Positions 44,285 through 54,829 of a DNA stretch of 64,000 nucleotides are shown here, one piece after another. The position numbers and the translations under genes were made by a program. Position 1 is the first letter of the stretch; each line of letters opens with the position of its first letter. Source of the stretch: Streptomyces sp. 135 (lineage in GTDB: Bacteria; Actinomycetota; Actinomycetes; Streptomycetales; Streptomycetaceae); contig NZ_CP075691.1 in assembly GCF_020026305.1 (NCBI RefSeq), positions 4,092,001-4,156,000 of the forward strand, given 5' to 3'. The notes under the pieces are model-generated. The model was not told the origin of the DNA. It worked only from the letters and a program-made list of their open reading frames with translations, and made no database searches.

Positions 44285-44507
44285 TCGCCCGGCAAGAAGA
44301 GGTTAAAATCGCAGTTGACCAGCGAGGACGGGGCTCCTCGCGGGTTCTGCGCCGAGGCGCGTCCTGCGGGCGACGTACCGTATGGCCGCAGGAGCAGGTA
44401 CCGTGGAAGCCCTACGGACCGGTCTCTCCGAGGAGAGTCCGTCCTAGATCATGAACGCGTGTCAAGACTCTGGGGCCGTCGAGCCCCGTATCCGAGGGGG
44501 TCGAGCC
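44285..44507 (+). other. Structured leader of the DUF3073 gene
   Basis: About 220 nt with serial hairpins: CGAGGA/TCCTCG near 44320-44340, CCTGCGG/CCGCAGG near 44366-44396, TCTCTCC/GGAGAG near 44425-44440 and GGGGC/GCCCC near 44472-44487. A TAAAAT box lies near 44305. It may be a regulated 5' leader or a separate small RNA. Confidence 0.4.
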
Positions 44508-44765
44508 ATGGGGCGCGGCCGGGCAAAGGCCAAGCAGACGAAGGTCGCCCGCCAGCTGAAGTACAGCAGCGGCGGGACTGACCTGTCGCGTCTGGCCAAT
44601 GAGCTGGGCGCTTCGACTTCGCAACAGCCGCCGAATGGCGAGCCGTTCGAGGACGACGACGAGGAAGACGACCCGTACGCCCAGTACGCGGATCTGTATA
44701 ACGTCGACGACGACGAGGACTCGACCGATGAGTCCGGTCCGTCGTCGCAGCGCCGCGGCGCTTGA
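44508..44765 (+). CDS. DUF3073 protein
   Basis: 85 aa from ATG 44508 (GAGGGGG upstream). The basic start MGRGRAKAKQTKVARQLKYS and the very acidic C-terminus (FEDDDEEDDPYAQYADLYNV) define the actinobacterial DUF3073 family. The bipolar charge suggests an RNA- or ribosome-associated role, but none is established. It is convergent with purM, separated by a terminator. Confidence 0.9.
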   Translation: MGRGRAKAKQTKVARQLKYSSGGTDLSRLANELGASTSQQPPNGEPFEDDDEEDDPYAQYADLYNVDDDEDSTDESGPSSQRRGA

Positions 44766-44788
44766 CCTCGTTGTAGCGACTGCACTTC

Positions 44789-44827
44789 ACCCGGTCCGGG
44801 GTGGTCACCACACCGGACCGGGTTTTG
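44789..44827. terminator. Bidirectional terminator between DUF3073 and purM
   Basis: ACCCGGTCCGG (44789-44799) pairs with CCGGACCGGGT (44813-44823), followed by TTTTG on the plus strand. Confidence 0.88.
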
Positions 44828-44854
44828 TGCTGCCTTGAACCCCTCCGCACGGGC

Positions 44855-45928
44855 CTACTTGGCGTAGTCACCGATCAGGGCGGCGCCCGTGGTGTGCTCC
44901 CCGCGCTCAGTGATCTCGCCCGCGACCCAGGCGTCCACACCCCGGTCGGCGAGGGTGGTGAGCGCCGCGTCCGCCGACTCCTCGGGGACGATCGCGATCA
45001 TGCCGACGCCCATGTTCAGCGTCTTCTCCAGTTCGAGGCGCTCGACCTGGCCCGTCTTCCCGACCACGTCGAAGACCGCGCCCGGGGTCCAGGTCCCGCG
45101 GTCGACGATCGCGTGCAGGCCGTCCGGGATCACGCGGGCGAGGTTCGCCGCAAGGCCGCCGCCTGTGATGTGGCTGAAGGCGTGGACGTCCGTGGTGCGG
45201 GTGAGCGCCAGGCAGTCCAGGGAGTAGATCTTGGTGGGCTCCAGGAGCTCCTCGCCGAGGGTGCGGCCGAACTCCTCGACCTGCCGGTCCAGGGCCCAGC
45301 CCGCGCGGTCGAAGACCACGTGCCGGACGAGCGAGTACCCGTTCGAGTGAAGACCGGACGAGGCCATGGCGATGACCGCGTCACCCTTACGGATGCGATC
45401 CGGGCCGAGCAGGCGGTCGGCCTCGACCGCGCCGGTGCCGGCGCCCGCCACGTCGAAGTCGTCGGGGCCGAGCAGGCCCGGGTGCTCCGCCGTCTCGCCG
45501 CCGACGAGCGAGCAGCCGGCGAGGACGCAGCCCTCGGCGATGCCCTTCACGATGGCGGCGACGCGCTCGGGGTGGACCTTGCCGACACAGATGTAGTCGG
45601 TCATGAAGAGCGGCTCGGCGCCGCACACGACGATGTCGTCCATGACCATCGCGACGAGGTCGTGGCCGATGGTGTCGTAGACCCCCATCTGGCGGGCGAC
45701 GTCGACCTTCGTGCCGACGCCGTCGGTGGCGGAGGCGAGCAGGGGGCGCTCGAAGCGCTTGAGGGCGGAGGCGTCGAAGAGCCCGGCGAAGCCGCCGAGG
45801 CCGCCGAGGCCCGCGACCTCCGGGCGCTGGGTCTTCTTGACCCACTCCTTCATCAGCTCGACGGCGCGGTCGCCCGCCTCGATGTCGACGCCCGCGCTTG
45901 CGTAGCTGGCACCAGTGGTCTCAGACAT
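44855..45928 (-). CDS. purM: Phosphoribosylformylglycinamidine cyclo-ligase (AIR synthetase)
   Basis: 357 aa from ATG 45928. AIRS-family fold with TDGVGTKVDVARQMG, ADSLVGGETAEHPG-type motif (SLVGGETAEHPGLLGPDDF), and SHITGGGLAANLARVIP. The enzyme closes FGAM to AIR using ATP in the fifth step of IMP synthesis. It follows purF by 45 nt and is almost certainly cotranscribed with it. Confidence 0.96.
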   Translation of the reverse strand: MSETTGASYASAGVDIEAGDRAVELMKEWVKKTQRPEVAGLGGLGGFAGLFDASALKRFERPLLASATDGVGTKVDVARQMGVYDTIGHDLVAMVMDDIVVCGAEPLFMTDYICVGKVHPERVAAIVKGIAEGCVLAGCSLVGGETAEHPGLLGPDDFDVAGAGTGAVEADRLLGPDRIRKGDAVIAMASSGLHSNGYSLVRHVVFDRAGWALDRQVEEFGRTLGEELLEPTKIYSLDCLALTRTTDVHAFSHITGGGLAANLARVIPDGLHAIVDRGTWTPGAVFDVVGKTGQVERLELEKTLNMGVGMIAIVPEESADAALTTLADRGVDAWVAGEITERGEHTTGAALIGDYAK

Positions 45929-45973
45929 GACGGTGAGAACTTTCGTGTCGTACTGCTCGTACTGCGGGGGGTC

Positions 45974-47500
45974 TTACGGGCGGCGGATCGCGTCGGCGGC
46001 GGCAGTGCTCGCCGGGCCCGCGGCCAGTTCCGTCTCCAGGAGCTGCTTGCCGAGCAGTTCGGGGTCGGGGAGATCCATCGGGTACTCGCCGTCGAAGCAG
46101 GCGCGGCAGAGGTTCGGCTTGTCGATGGTCGTGGCCTCGATCATGCCGTCGATGGAGATGTACGAGAGGGAGTCGGCGCCGAGCGACGTGCCGATCTCCT
46201 CGATGGTCATGCCGTTGGCGATCAGCTCGGCGCGCGTCGCGAAGTCGATGCCGAAGAAGCACGGCCACTTCACGGGCGGGGACGAGATCCGGATGTGGAC
46301 CTCGGCGGCGCCGGCCTCGCGGAGCATCTTGACCAGGGCGCGCTGGGTGTTGCCGCGGACGATCGAGTCGTCGACGACCACCAGCTTCTTGCCCTTGATG
46401 ACTTCCTTGAGGGGGTTCAGCTTGAGGCGGATGCCGAGCTGGCGGATCGTCTGCGAGGGCTGGATGAAGGTCCGGCCCACGTAGGCGTTCTTGACCAGGC
46501 CCGCGCCGAAGGGGATGCCGGAGGCTTCCGCGTACCCGATCGCGGCGGGGGTGCCGGATTCGGGCGTAGCTATGACGAGGTCGGCCTCGACGGGGGCTTC
46601 CTTGGCGAGCTTGCGGCCCATCTCGACACGCGAGAGGTAGACGTTCCGCCCGGCGATATCGGTGTCGGGACGCGCCAGGTAGACGTACTCGAAGACGCAG
46701 CCCTTAGGCTTCGCTTCTGCGAATCGGGACGTTCGCAGGCCGTTCTCGTCGATGGCGACGAACTCGCCAGGCTCGATCTCGCGGACGTAGGAGGCGCCGC
46801 AGATGTCGAGCGCGGCGGACTCGGAGGCGATGACCCAGCCGCGCTCCAGGCGGCCGAGCACCAGCGGGCGGATGCCCTGCGGGTCGCGGGCCGCATACAG
46901 CGTGTGCTCGTCCATGAAGACGAGGGAGAAGGCGCCCTGAACCTGCGGGAGGATCTTCATGGCGGCGTCTTCGATGGTCAGCGGCTTGCCGTCGTCGTCC
47001 ACCTGGCCCGCGAGGAGAGCCGTCACCAGGTCGGTGTCGTTGGTCGCCGCGACCTGGGTCGCGCGGCCGTTCTCCTTGGGCAGGTCGGCTACCAGCTCGG
47101 CGAGCTGGGCCGTGTTGACGAGGTTGCCGTTGTGCCCGAGCGCGATGGAGCCGTGCGCGGTGGCACGGAACGTCGGCTGGGCGTTCTCCCAGACGGAGGC
47201 ACCGGTGGTCGAGTAGCGGGCGTGACCGACCGCGATGTGACCCTGGAGCGAGCCGAGAGAGGTTTCGTCGAAGACCTGGGAAACGAGGCCCATGTCCTTG
47301 AAGACGAGGATCTGGGAGCCGTTGCTGACCGCGATTCCCGCGGATTCCTGGCCCCGATGCTGGAGGGCGTAGAGCCCGAAGTAAGTGAGCTTTGCGACCT
47401 CTTCGCCCGGAGCCCAGACACCGAAGACGCCGCAAGCGTCCTGGGGGCCCTTCTCGCCGGGAAGCAGATCGTGATTGAGTCGACCGTCACCACGTGGCAC
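45974..47500 (-). CDS. purF: Amidophosphoribosyltransferase
   Basis: 508 aa from GTG 47500. The N-terminal Ntn-hydrolase nucleophile Cys is in PQDACGVFGVWAPGEE, preceded by a short propeptide. The glutaminase block HRGQESAGIAV and the PRPP loop VVDDSIVRGNTQ are complete. Further C-terminal Cys residues (CFFG, CRACFDGEYP) could hold the Fe-S cluster of the Bacillus-type enzymes. It makes 5-phosphoribosylamine, the committed step of purine synthesis. There is no ribosome site; TACACT (47513-47508) ends 7 nt before GTG, so the mRNA is probably leaderless. Confidence 0.96.
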   Translation of the reverse strand: MPRGDGRLNHDLLPGEKGPQDACGVFGVWAPGEEVAKLTYFGLYALQHRGQESAGIAVSNGSQILVFKDMGLVSQVFDETSLGSLQGHIAVGHARYSTTGASVWENAQPTFRATAHGSIALGHNGNLVNTAQLAELVADLPKENGRATQVAATNDTDLVTALLAGQVDDDGKPLTIEDAAMKILPQVQGAFSLVFMDEHTLYAARDPQGIRPLVLGRLERGWVIASESAALDICGASYVREIEPGEFVAIDENGLRTSRFAEAKPKGCVFEYVYLARPDTDIAGRNVYLSRVEMGRKLAKEAPVEADLVIATPESGTPAAIGYAEASGIPFGAGLVKNAYVGRTFIQPSQTIRQLGIRLKLNPLKEVIKGKKLVVVDDSIVRGNTQRALVKMLREAGAAEVHIRISSPPVKWPCFFGIDFATRAELIANGMTIEEIGTSLGADSLSYISIDGMIEATTIDKPNLCRACFDGEYPMDLPDPELLGKQLLETELAAGPASTAAADAIRRP

Positions 47501-47507
47501 ATCTTCG

Positions 47508-47537
47508 AGTGTAGGCGAGATCGACCACTGGTCCGAA
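47508..47537 (-). promoter_or_regulatory. Putative leaderless promoter of purF
   Basis: TTCGGA, 18 nt, TACACT; the -10 box ends 7 nt before the GTG start, which would then be the first transcribed base. Confidence 0.5.
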
Positions 47538-47610
47538 TTGGGGATACGGGCCCTGTACGGACGGTGACGACGGCCGTGGTCACGGCCTGCCCACGGCGGG
47601 GGCGGCGACC

Positions 47611-48447
47611 CTATTTCTCCGCGGTGTTCGCGTCGATCACCGTGCCGTCGGCGGCGGTGATCCTCAGGGTGTTCCGCTCCAGTTCGTAGCGTGCCGTGCC
47701 GTCGAAGAGCTTCAGCAGCCTGCGCTCGGTGGTCATCGCCTTGCCGGGGCACATCTTCCGGGTGGTGGCGGGGGTGCCGAAGGTGATGCGGCCGTCCTTC
47801 GCCTCGGCGTCGGCGGTGACGTCGTTGCAGCCGAGGTTGCCGCGCACCTTGCCGTCCTCGCCGAAGGTGAGGTGGACCTTGTCGGCCACGTCCTTCGGCA
47901 GCGGCGCGGCGCTCTTGGCGTCACCCACGGCCCGCACGGTCCACTTGGTGCCGGTGAGCGGGGCTTCGGGCCCGTCGGGGCGTGAGGTGAAGGCCATGCG
48001 GTCCCCCTCGGCGGTGGTGAGGGTCATCCGGTCGCCGTCGACCCTCGCGGTGAACTTCTCCTTGCCGAGGGCGCGTACGACGTTCTTCTCGAACCTCATG
48101 CGGCCGTCGCCCTCGCAGGCCCGCTCCGTCATCAGCGGTTCGCCGAAGTCCACGGTGTCGCCCTTGATCGTCACGTCGGCGCCGACGGAGTTGCAGCCGA
48201 AGCTGCCACCGGCCCGTCCGTCCTTGCCGATCTCGAGGTGGGCGTCGTCGGGGGCCTCGTACGTCTTGCCGCCCACGGTGAGGCTGTCGACGTTCCACCG
48301 GACGCCCGTGAGGAGCGGCTCCGTCTCCACGGAACGGCCGCCGGAGCCGCCTTCGGAGCCGGCCCCGGACTCGGTGCCGCATGCGGTGAGCAGCAGCCCG
48401 GCGGAGGCCAGCGCGGTCAGGGTCAGGGTCAGACGCTGCGTGTGCAT
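47611..48447 (-). CDS. Lipoprotein with two META domains
   Basis: 278 aa from ATG 48447; a TTG six codons earlier is possible. The signal peptide ends in the lipobox LLTAC. Two META domains follow, each starting with a Trp motif (GVRWNVDSL, GTKWTVRAV) and containing a GCN motif plus a second Cys (SFGCNSVGAD ... TERACEGDGR; NLGCNDVTAD ... RKMCPGKAM). META proteins include HslJ-like heat-shock proteins; function in Streptomyces is unknown. Confidence 0.87.
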   Translation of the reverse strand: MHTQRLTLTLTALASAGLLLTACGTESGAGSEGGSGGRSVETEPLLTGVRWNVDSLTVGGKTYEAPDDAHLEIGKDGRAGGSFGCNSVGADVTIKGDTVDFGEPLMTERACEGDGRMRFEKNVVRALGKEKFTARVDGDRMTLTTAEGDRMAFTSRPDGPEAPLTGTKWTVRAVGDAKSAAPLPKDVADKVHLTFGEDGKVRGNLGCNDVTADAEAKDGRITFGTPATTRKMCPGKAMTTERRLLKLFDGTARYELERNTLRITAADGTVIDANTAEK

Positions 48448-48501
48448 GGCAATGTGACGGGACAAGTGGGGGTGTCGGTTCCATCCGCCCCACCGGCCGG
48501 G

Positions 48502-49302
48502 TCACCCCATGATCGGCAGCAGCCCCGACAGGTCGGCCCGCTCCCCGCTCGCGCTGACCTTCGCGGCGTCCAGGGCGCTCGCCCAGTCGGCGCGTCCCGT
48601 GGCGAGGCGGACCCAGGTCAGCGGGTCGGTCTCGACGACGTTCGGCGGGGTGCCGCGGGTGTGCCGCGGGCCCTCGACGCACTGCACCACCGCGTACGGC
48701 GGGACGCGCACCTCCGTGGCGGCACCCGGCGCCTTCAGCGCGAGCGCGTCCGCGAGGAGGCGGGTGCAGGCGGCCAGGGCCTGCCGGTCGTACGGCACGT
48801 CGAGGCCCGGCACGGCGTCGTTCAAGTCGTCGGTGTGCACGGTCAGTTCGACCGTGCGGGTGACCAGGAAGTCGCCGAGGGTCATGGCGCCGAAGCGAGA
48901 CGGCACGAGGCGTCCGTCGGGCGCGGCCGCCAGCGACTGCTCGATGCCGGTGAGCGTGCGCGTGAACAGTTCGTCCAGCTCCGTGCCCGCGCTCTCGGCG
49001 ATGGCCCGGGTGTCCTCGTCGACCTGGGCGGCGGCGGTGACGGTCGCGAACGGCCAGTCCATGAGCGGCACTTCGTGCTTCGCCGGTTCCGGGACGCCCA
49101 GATAGCGGTGGACGGTGCCGAGCACCATCGCGATGTGGGCGGCGAGTTCGTGGACGGTCCACTCGCCGAGGCGGGTGGGGCGGGCCAGTTGCTCGGGCGT
49201 GAGGGTGCGTACCGCCTCTCGTACGTTGCCGAACTGGGCTAGCACGGCGGTGCGGATCTTGGCGGAGTCGTACGTACGCGTGCGCTTCTTGGCCGGTGGC
49301 AT
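48502..49302 (-). CDS. DinB/maleylpyruvate isomerase-fold protein with SCP2-like end
   Basis: 266 aa from ATG 49302. The N-terminal four-helix bundle has the family spacing of metal-binding His (WTVHELAAHIAMVLG, RTVELTVHTDDL), as in mycothiol-dependent maleylpyruvate isomerase relatives. The last 90 residues (from EVRVPPYAVVQCVEGP) look like a sterol-carrier/MDMPI C-terminal domain. It may use mycothiol, the actinobacterial thiol, but its substrate is unknown. It lies 9 nt after the tetR gene and is probably in one operon with it. Confidence 0.85.
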   Translation of the reverse strand: MPPAKKRTRTYDSAKIRTAVLAQFGNVREAVRTLTPEQLARPTRLGEWTVHELAAHIAMVLGTVHRYLGVPEPAKHEVPLMDWPFATVTAAAQVDEDTRAIAESAGTELDELFTRTLTGIEQSLAAAPDGRLVPSRFGAMTLGDFLVTRTVELTVHTDDLNDAVPGLDVPYDRQALAACTRLLADALALKAPGAATEVRVPPYAVVQCVEGPRHTRGTPPNVVETDPLTWVRLATGRADWASALDAAKVSASGERADLSGLLPIMG

Positions 49303-49311
49303 GGACCGAGC

Positions 49312-49950
49312 CTAAGCGTTTCCGGGGTACCCCTGAAGTCCCTTTTCCACCAGGTCGAAGGCGCGTTCGGCGGACGCGGCACAGTCCTTCGCGATGTCGT
49401 CGAGCGGCTCGCCGACGATGGTGCGCCGGTGGTTCTCCATGATGAGCGCGTTGCGGGCACCGGTCAGCTGGGCGGCGGCGACCCGCGCGAGGAGCGTGTC
49501 GCCCGTCTCCTCGGCGAGGGCGTCCGCGAGGAGCTGGACGCTGCGCATGTGGAAGATCACCATGCGGTGCGCGAGGGTCGGCGTCTCGTTGATGAGCTGG
49601 CGCACCTTGAGGGTGCGCGGGTCGCCGCTGAGGCCGATCGACGGGTCGCGCTCGGCGACCTGGGCCAGGAACTGGCGGCGCATGGCCGCCACCGCGGACT
49701 CGCCGGGCCGGCGCTCGCGCACCGCGCGGGCCGGGTCCCCGGCGTGCTCCTCCATGGGGCCGACGAGCACGCCTTCCTTGGTGCCGAAGTAGTTGAAGAC
49801 GGTCATCTTCGACACGTCGGCCGCCTCGGCGATCTCCGCCACGGAGACGTGGTCGAAGCCCCGCTCGGAGCAGAGGTCCACGGCGACGCTCCAGATCCGC
49901 GCGGCGGTCTGCCTCTTCTTGCGCGCGCGCAGGCCCAGCTCCTCAGTCAT
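49312..49950 (-). CDS. TetR/AcrR family transcriptional regulator
   Basis: 212 aa from ATG 49950; a GTG at 49959 overlapping the upstream stop (GTGA) is an alternative start giving 215 aa. The helix-turn-helix is typical: FDHVSVAEIAEAADVSKMTV, FNYFGTKEGVL. The remainder is helical. It sits between the M23 peptidase and the MDMPI-like protein on the same strand, so it may control this small operon. Confidence 0.9.
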   Translation of the reverse strand: MTEELGLRARKKRQTAARIWSVAVDLCSERGFDHVSVAEIAEAADVSKMTVFNYFGTKEGVLVGPMEEHAGDPARAVRERRPGESAVAAMRRQFLAQVAERDPSIGLSGDPRTLKVRQLINETPTLAHRMVIFHMRSVQLLADALAEETGDTLLARVAAAQLTGARNALIMENHRRTIVGEPLDDIAKDCAASAERAFDLVEKGLQGYPGNA

Positions 49951-49955
49951 GCAGG

Positions 49956-50795
49956 TCACGGTACCTGGGTGGCTTCTTCCCGCACCGTGAACGTCTCGCG
50001 GTTGCGGGGCACCCCGACCCCGCGCCAGCTGAACGGCACGCCCCGCGCGGTCTCCGGGTCGGGTCCGTCCATCAGCTGGAAGTGGACGTGCGGCTCGGTG
50101 GAGTTGCCGGAGTTGCCGCAGCCGCCGATCCGCTGCCCGGCGGTGACCTCGTCACCGGCCCGCACCGTGAGAGAGCCCCGCTGGACGTGCGCGTACAGGG
50201 CGTACGTCCCCCCGCCGAGGTCGAGCACGACGTGGTTGCCGATGACGCGGCGGCCCCCGCCGAGCGTCCTGCCGACGCCCTCGACCAGCCAGAAGTACAG
50301 CACCCCGAGGAGGGAGCTGCGGCTCAGGTGGTCGCGCTGGCCGTCCTCGGCGTGCACGACGGTGGCGTCGGCTACCGCGTACAGCGGCTCCCCGAAGGCG
50401 GGATAGGCCCGGCCGCGCCGGGCGACGGGCCAGAACCAGACGGGACCGGGGCGTGCGGGTCCGTCCTCCGGCTCGGCCGTGATGTCGATGGCGTACGTCT
50501 GTGCCAGGTAGTGCGTGCCGTGGCTCGGCACCTTGTCGGCGGGGCTGTTGAGCGCGGACCAGCGGCCGATGACCGGGGGCGCGACCTCGACCGGAGCCGG
50601 GGGCTCCACCTCCATCCGTCGGCGCGCGGAGCGGGACAGCGTGGTGCTGACGGCGATCGCGCCGAGCGCGGGCAGCCAGCTCAGCCAGTAGTTGTACGGC
50701 AGGTCCGTGAAGAGCCTGACGACGAACTGGCCGAAGAACACCATCCACAGCATTCGATGGAGCACCGCGGCGAACTTGCGCAGGCCTATGGACAT
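49956..50795 (-). CDS. Membrane-anchored M23 peptidase
   Basis: 279 aa from ATG 50795. Two N-terminal hydrophobic segments (MLWMVFFGQFVVRLF, WLSWLPALGAIAVS) precede an M23 domain with NHVVLDLGGG (H-x3-D) and EPHVHFQL (HxH), so zinc ligands are present. Probably acts on peptidoglycan or serves as a sensor. It is coupled to the tetR gene behind it: the genes are adjacent or overlap by 4 nt. Unlike the M23 gene at 15662, no riboswitch is visible upstream. Confidence 0.87.
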   Translation of the reverse strand: MSIGLRKFAAVLHRMLWMVFFGQFVVRLFTDLPYNYWLSWLPALGAIAVSTTLSRSARRRMEVEPPAPVEVAPPVIGRWSALNSPADKVPSHGTHYLAQTYAIDITAEPEDGPARPGPVWFWPVARRGRAYPAFGEPLYAVADATVVHAEDGQRDHLSRSSLLGVLYFWLVEGVGRTLGGGRRVIGNHVVLDLGGGTYALYAHVQRGSLTVRAGDEVTAGQRIGGCGNSGNSTEPHVHFQLMDGPDPETARGVPFSWRGVGVPRNRETFTVREEATQVP

Positions 50796-50831
50796 GACTC
50801 CCCCTTGAGTAGATACAGCTCGAAACCTTGG

Positions 50832-51248
50832 TCAGGTCACCGGGCGCGCGGCGGTGAGCACCACGAGCAGGGGCACCACCCGCCCGGCGGGCACCTCGTA
50901 CCGGCCGCGCTCCGAGGTGTGCAGCCAGCCGGCGCCGGTGAGTTGGCGCAGGTGGTGGTAGATCTGGCCGGTCGTCCCGACGTCGTCCAGCGCGGCCAGC
51001 TCGGCGGCGGTGCGCAGTCCGCCGAGGATCTCCCGCAGCAGCCGCAGCCGTACGGGATGGCCGAGCGCGGCGAACGACTCGGCCGCATCCGACCAGTCGC
51101 CCTCGAACACCGGGTCGGCCGTGCCAGTCGGCGATGTCGATCGCCGCCGTCGCGTCATCGTGCCGAGGGCGTCGAGGGCCCAGAAGTCGCCCTCTGCGAA
51201 CTCCGCCATGCGCCGTTCGAGCTCGGCGACGCGCTCTTCAAGTTCCAC
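50832..51248 (-). CDS. ArsR-like winged-helix regulator
   Basis: 138 aa from GTG 51248. A short coiled coil (LEERVAELERRMAEF) leads into a winged helix: FAALGHPVRLRLLREILGGL, then GTTGQIYHHLRQLTGAGWL. No metal-binding Cys pair is visible. There is no ribosome site; TAATCT ends 7 nt before the GTG, consistent with a leaderless mRNA. It lies 36 nt upstream of the M23 gene. Its start abuts the decayed purL end. Confidence 0.8.
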   Translation of the reverse strand: MELEERVAELERRMAEFAEGDFWALDALGTMTRRRRSTSPTGTADPVFEGDWSDAAESFAALGHPVRLRLLREILGGLRTAAELAALDDVGTTGQIYHHLRQLTGAGWLHTSERGRYEVPAGRVVPLLVVLTAARPVT

Positions 51249-51469
51249 GGGTACGAGATTACGGCAGCCCCCGGCCCCCGTGACGTGGACCACCTGCGAC
51301 CAGGCGCGATGTCTCCTCGCGCGTCTCAGCCGAGCAGGAGAGCGTTCCGCTGAACGATCGGCGCGCCGGGCCACGTCGTCGATCACGCCGAGCACGGCGA
51401 CGACCGGCGTCGGAGTGCGATCGCTTCGCCGCCGTCTGGTCGAGCGAGACGCCGCCGGTCGATCCGCCG
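51249..51469 (-). pseudogene. Decayed remnant of the purL C-terminal region
   Basis: After the purL stop, recognisable PurL pieces remain in shifted frames: TPVVAVLGVIDDVARR near 51405-51358 and WSQVVH near 51303-51286. Between them run substitutions and small indels relative to the family sequence I recall. About 150 further residues of PurL are absent entirely. Confidence 0.7.
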
Positions 51470-53103
<1,634 letters not shown>

Positions 53104-53107
<4 letters not shown>

Positions 53108-53784
53108 GCGTTGACCAGCTTCTTCAGGATCGAGGTGAAGAATCCGAGGCCGTCGGTGCGGCCGGTCCCGACCAGCGGCTCGACCGCGTGCTCGGGGTGC
53201 GGCATGAGACCGACGACGTTGCCCGCCTCGTTGGTGATGCCGGCGATGTCACGGAGCGAGCCGTTGGGGTTGCCGTCCAGGTACCGGAAGGCGACGCGGC
53301 CCTCGGCCTCCAGCATGTCCAGGGTCCGCTCGTCGGCGGTGTACTGCCCGTCGATGTTCTTGAGCGGGATCGAGATCTCCTGACCGGCCGTGTAGTCGGC
53401 GGTCCAGGCGGTCCGGTCGCTCTCCACGCGCAGCTTCTGCTCGCGGCAGATGAAGTGCAGGTGGTCGTTGCGCAGCATCGCGCCCGGCAGGAGGTGCGTC
53501 TCGGTGAGGACCTGGAAGCCGTTGCAGATGCCGAGGACCGGCATGCCGCCCTTCGCCTGCTCGATGACGGACTCCATCACCGGCGAGAAGCGGGAGATGG
53601 CACCGGCCCGCAGATAGTCCCCGTAGGAGAACCCGCCGGGCAGCACCACGGCGTCCACCTGCTTGAGGTCCTTGTCCTTGTGCCACAGCGGCACGGCCTC
53701 GGCGCCCGCCACGCGGACGGCGCGCTGGGTGTCGCGGTCGTCGAGGGTTCCGGGGAAAGTGACGACGCCAATTCGAGCGGTCAC
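53104..53784 (-). CDS. purQ: FGAM synthase glutaminase subunit
   Basis: 226 aa from GTG 53784, overlapping the purS stop by 4 nt. Class-I amidotransferase triad: GICNGFQVLTE (nucleophile Cys), PHPEHAVE (His, Glu). Supplies ammonia to PurL in a complex with PurS. Its stop overlaps the purL start by 4 nt. Confidence 0.97.
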
Positions 53785-54032
53785 TTCTCTTCCTCCACCT
53801 TTACGACGAAGTCCTCGATCACGGTGTTGGCGAGGAAGGTTTCCGCCATCTCCTGGATACGGGCGAGGGCCGCGTCGTCGACCGGCCCGTCCACCTCGAG
53901 TTCGAAACGCTTTCCCTGACGTACGTCGGAGATGCCCTCAAAACCGAGGCGCGGCAGTGCACGCTGCACCGCCTGGCCCTGGGGGTCGAGGATCTCCGGC
54001 TTGAGCATGACGTCGACTACGACGCGTGCCAC
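53781..54032 (-). CDS. purS: FGAM synthase subunit PurS
   Basis: 83 aa from GTG 54032 (GGGAG 5 nt upstream); GTG 54038 is an alternative. Sequence VVVDVMLKPEILDPQGQAVQ, then KRFELEVDG, is diagnostic. PurS dimers bridge PurQ and PurL. First gene of the purSQL unit. Confidence 0.96.
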   Translation of the reverse strand: MARVVVDVMLKPEILDPQGQAVQRALPRLGFEGISDVRQGKRFELEVDGPVDDAALARIQEMAETFLANTVIEDFVVKVEEEK

Positions 54033-54386
54033 TGGCACTCCCGGTGTGTGGTGCTGGCGTGTGCTGCTTGCATGGTGCTGAGCAGGTTCCTTCAGACTAC
54101 CGGCACAAAATTTCTACTCGCGTAGATTCGTAGAAACCTACGTGATGGCGGTCACGTTCCGGGGTTCTGGGCGGGTATCGAACAGGACACCTTCACGAGG
54201 AATCCAGGAAAAGATCACGCATCACCATTGCGATCGGACACGCGGAGGTATTCGGCCGGACTTCACAATGCAATGCCGGGCACTGTACAAAGGAAATGGC
54301 AATAGTCGATACTTTGCCCATAACAGCCGGACAGTCGGCGTCACCGCACGTCAGCGTGGTGGAGCCGCACGAAGGGACCGATATTC
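54033..54386. other. Divergent purS - lsrL control region
   Basis: 354 nt, relatively AT-rich. Two 14-bp dyads, TCTAC-TCGC-GTAGA (54113-54126) and CGTAG-AAAC-CTACG (54129-54142), lie side by side about 75-110 nt upstream of purS and are candidate operators. The remainder, 54143-54386, probably contains the lsrL promoter. Confidence 0.55.
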
Positions 54387-54704
54387 GTGGCGCAGCGTGT
54401 CGTAGTCACTCTCTTTGACGACATGGATGGCGGGGAAGCGGCGGAAACGGTCGCGTTCGGTCTTGACGGCAAGTCGTACGAGATCGACCTCAACCAAACC
54501 AATGCCAAGAAACTGCGCACCGCGCTCGCCCCCTACCTGGAGGCGGCCCGGAAGCAGTCGAAGTCCGGGAAGGCGTTCCGGCACACGGCCGTCTCCCCCG
54601 ACCCGTCGGCGGTGCGGGCCTGGGCCCGCTCGCACCAGCTGGACGTCCCGCCGCGCGGCCGCATCCCCAAGAGGGTCTACGAGGCCTTCGAAGCGGCCAA
54701 CTGA
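54387..54704 (+). CDS. lsrL: Lsr2-family nucleoid-associated protein
   Basis: 105 aa from GTG 54387. N-terminal oligomerisation domain VVVTLFDDMDGGEAAETVAF ... SYEIDL and the C-terminal DNA-binding RGR motif (PPRGRIPKRVYEAFEAAN). Lsr2 proteins coat AT-rich, often horizontally acquired DNA and silence it. Location beside purS matches the second Streptomyces paralogue (LsrL) rather than the main Lsr2; this rests on context only. Confidence 0.88.
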   Translation: MAQRVVVTLFDDMDGGEAAETVAFGLDGKSYEIDLNQTNAKKLRTALAPYLEAARKQSKSGKAFRHTAVSPDPSAVRAWARSHQLDVPPRGRIPKRVYEAFEAAN

Positions 54705-54829
54705 CCTGGCGGCCGCCGCAGGCCCCCGAGCCCCTCGCGGCAACCGACTTGCGCTGCACCCCCGCTGGTCAGCTAGAGTCTGGAGCACGCCGAGGGGCAA
54801 GGCCGAAAGGCCGGACCTCACGGAGTCGT

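Noticed and set aside
44801..47689. 962-aa plus-strand open frame opposite purM and purF
   Set aside because: Antisense shadow of two essential purine genes.
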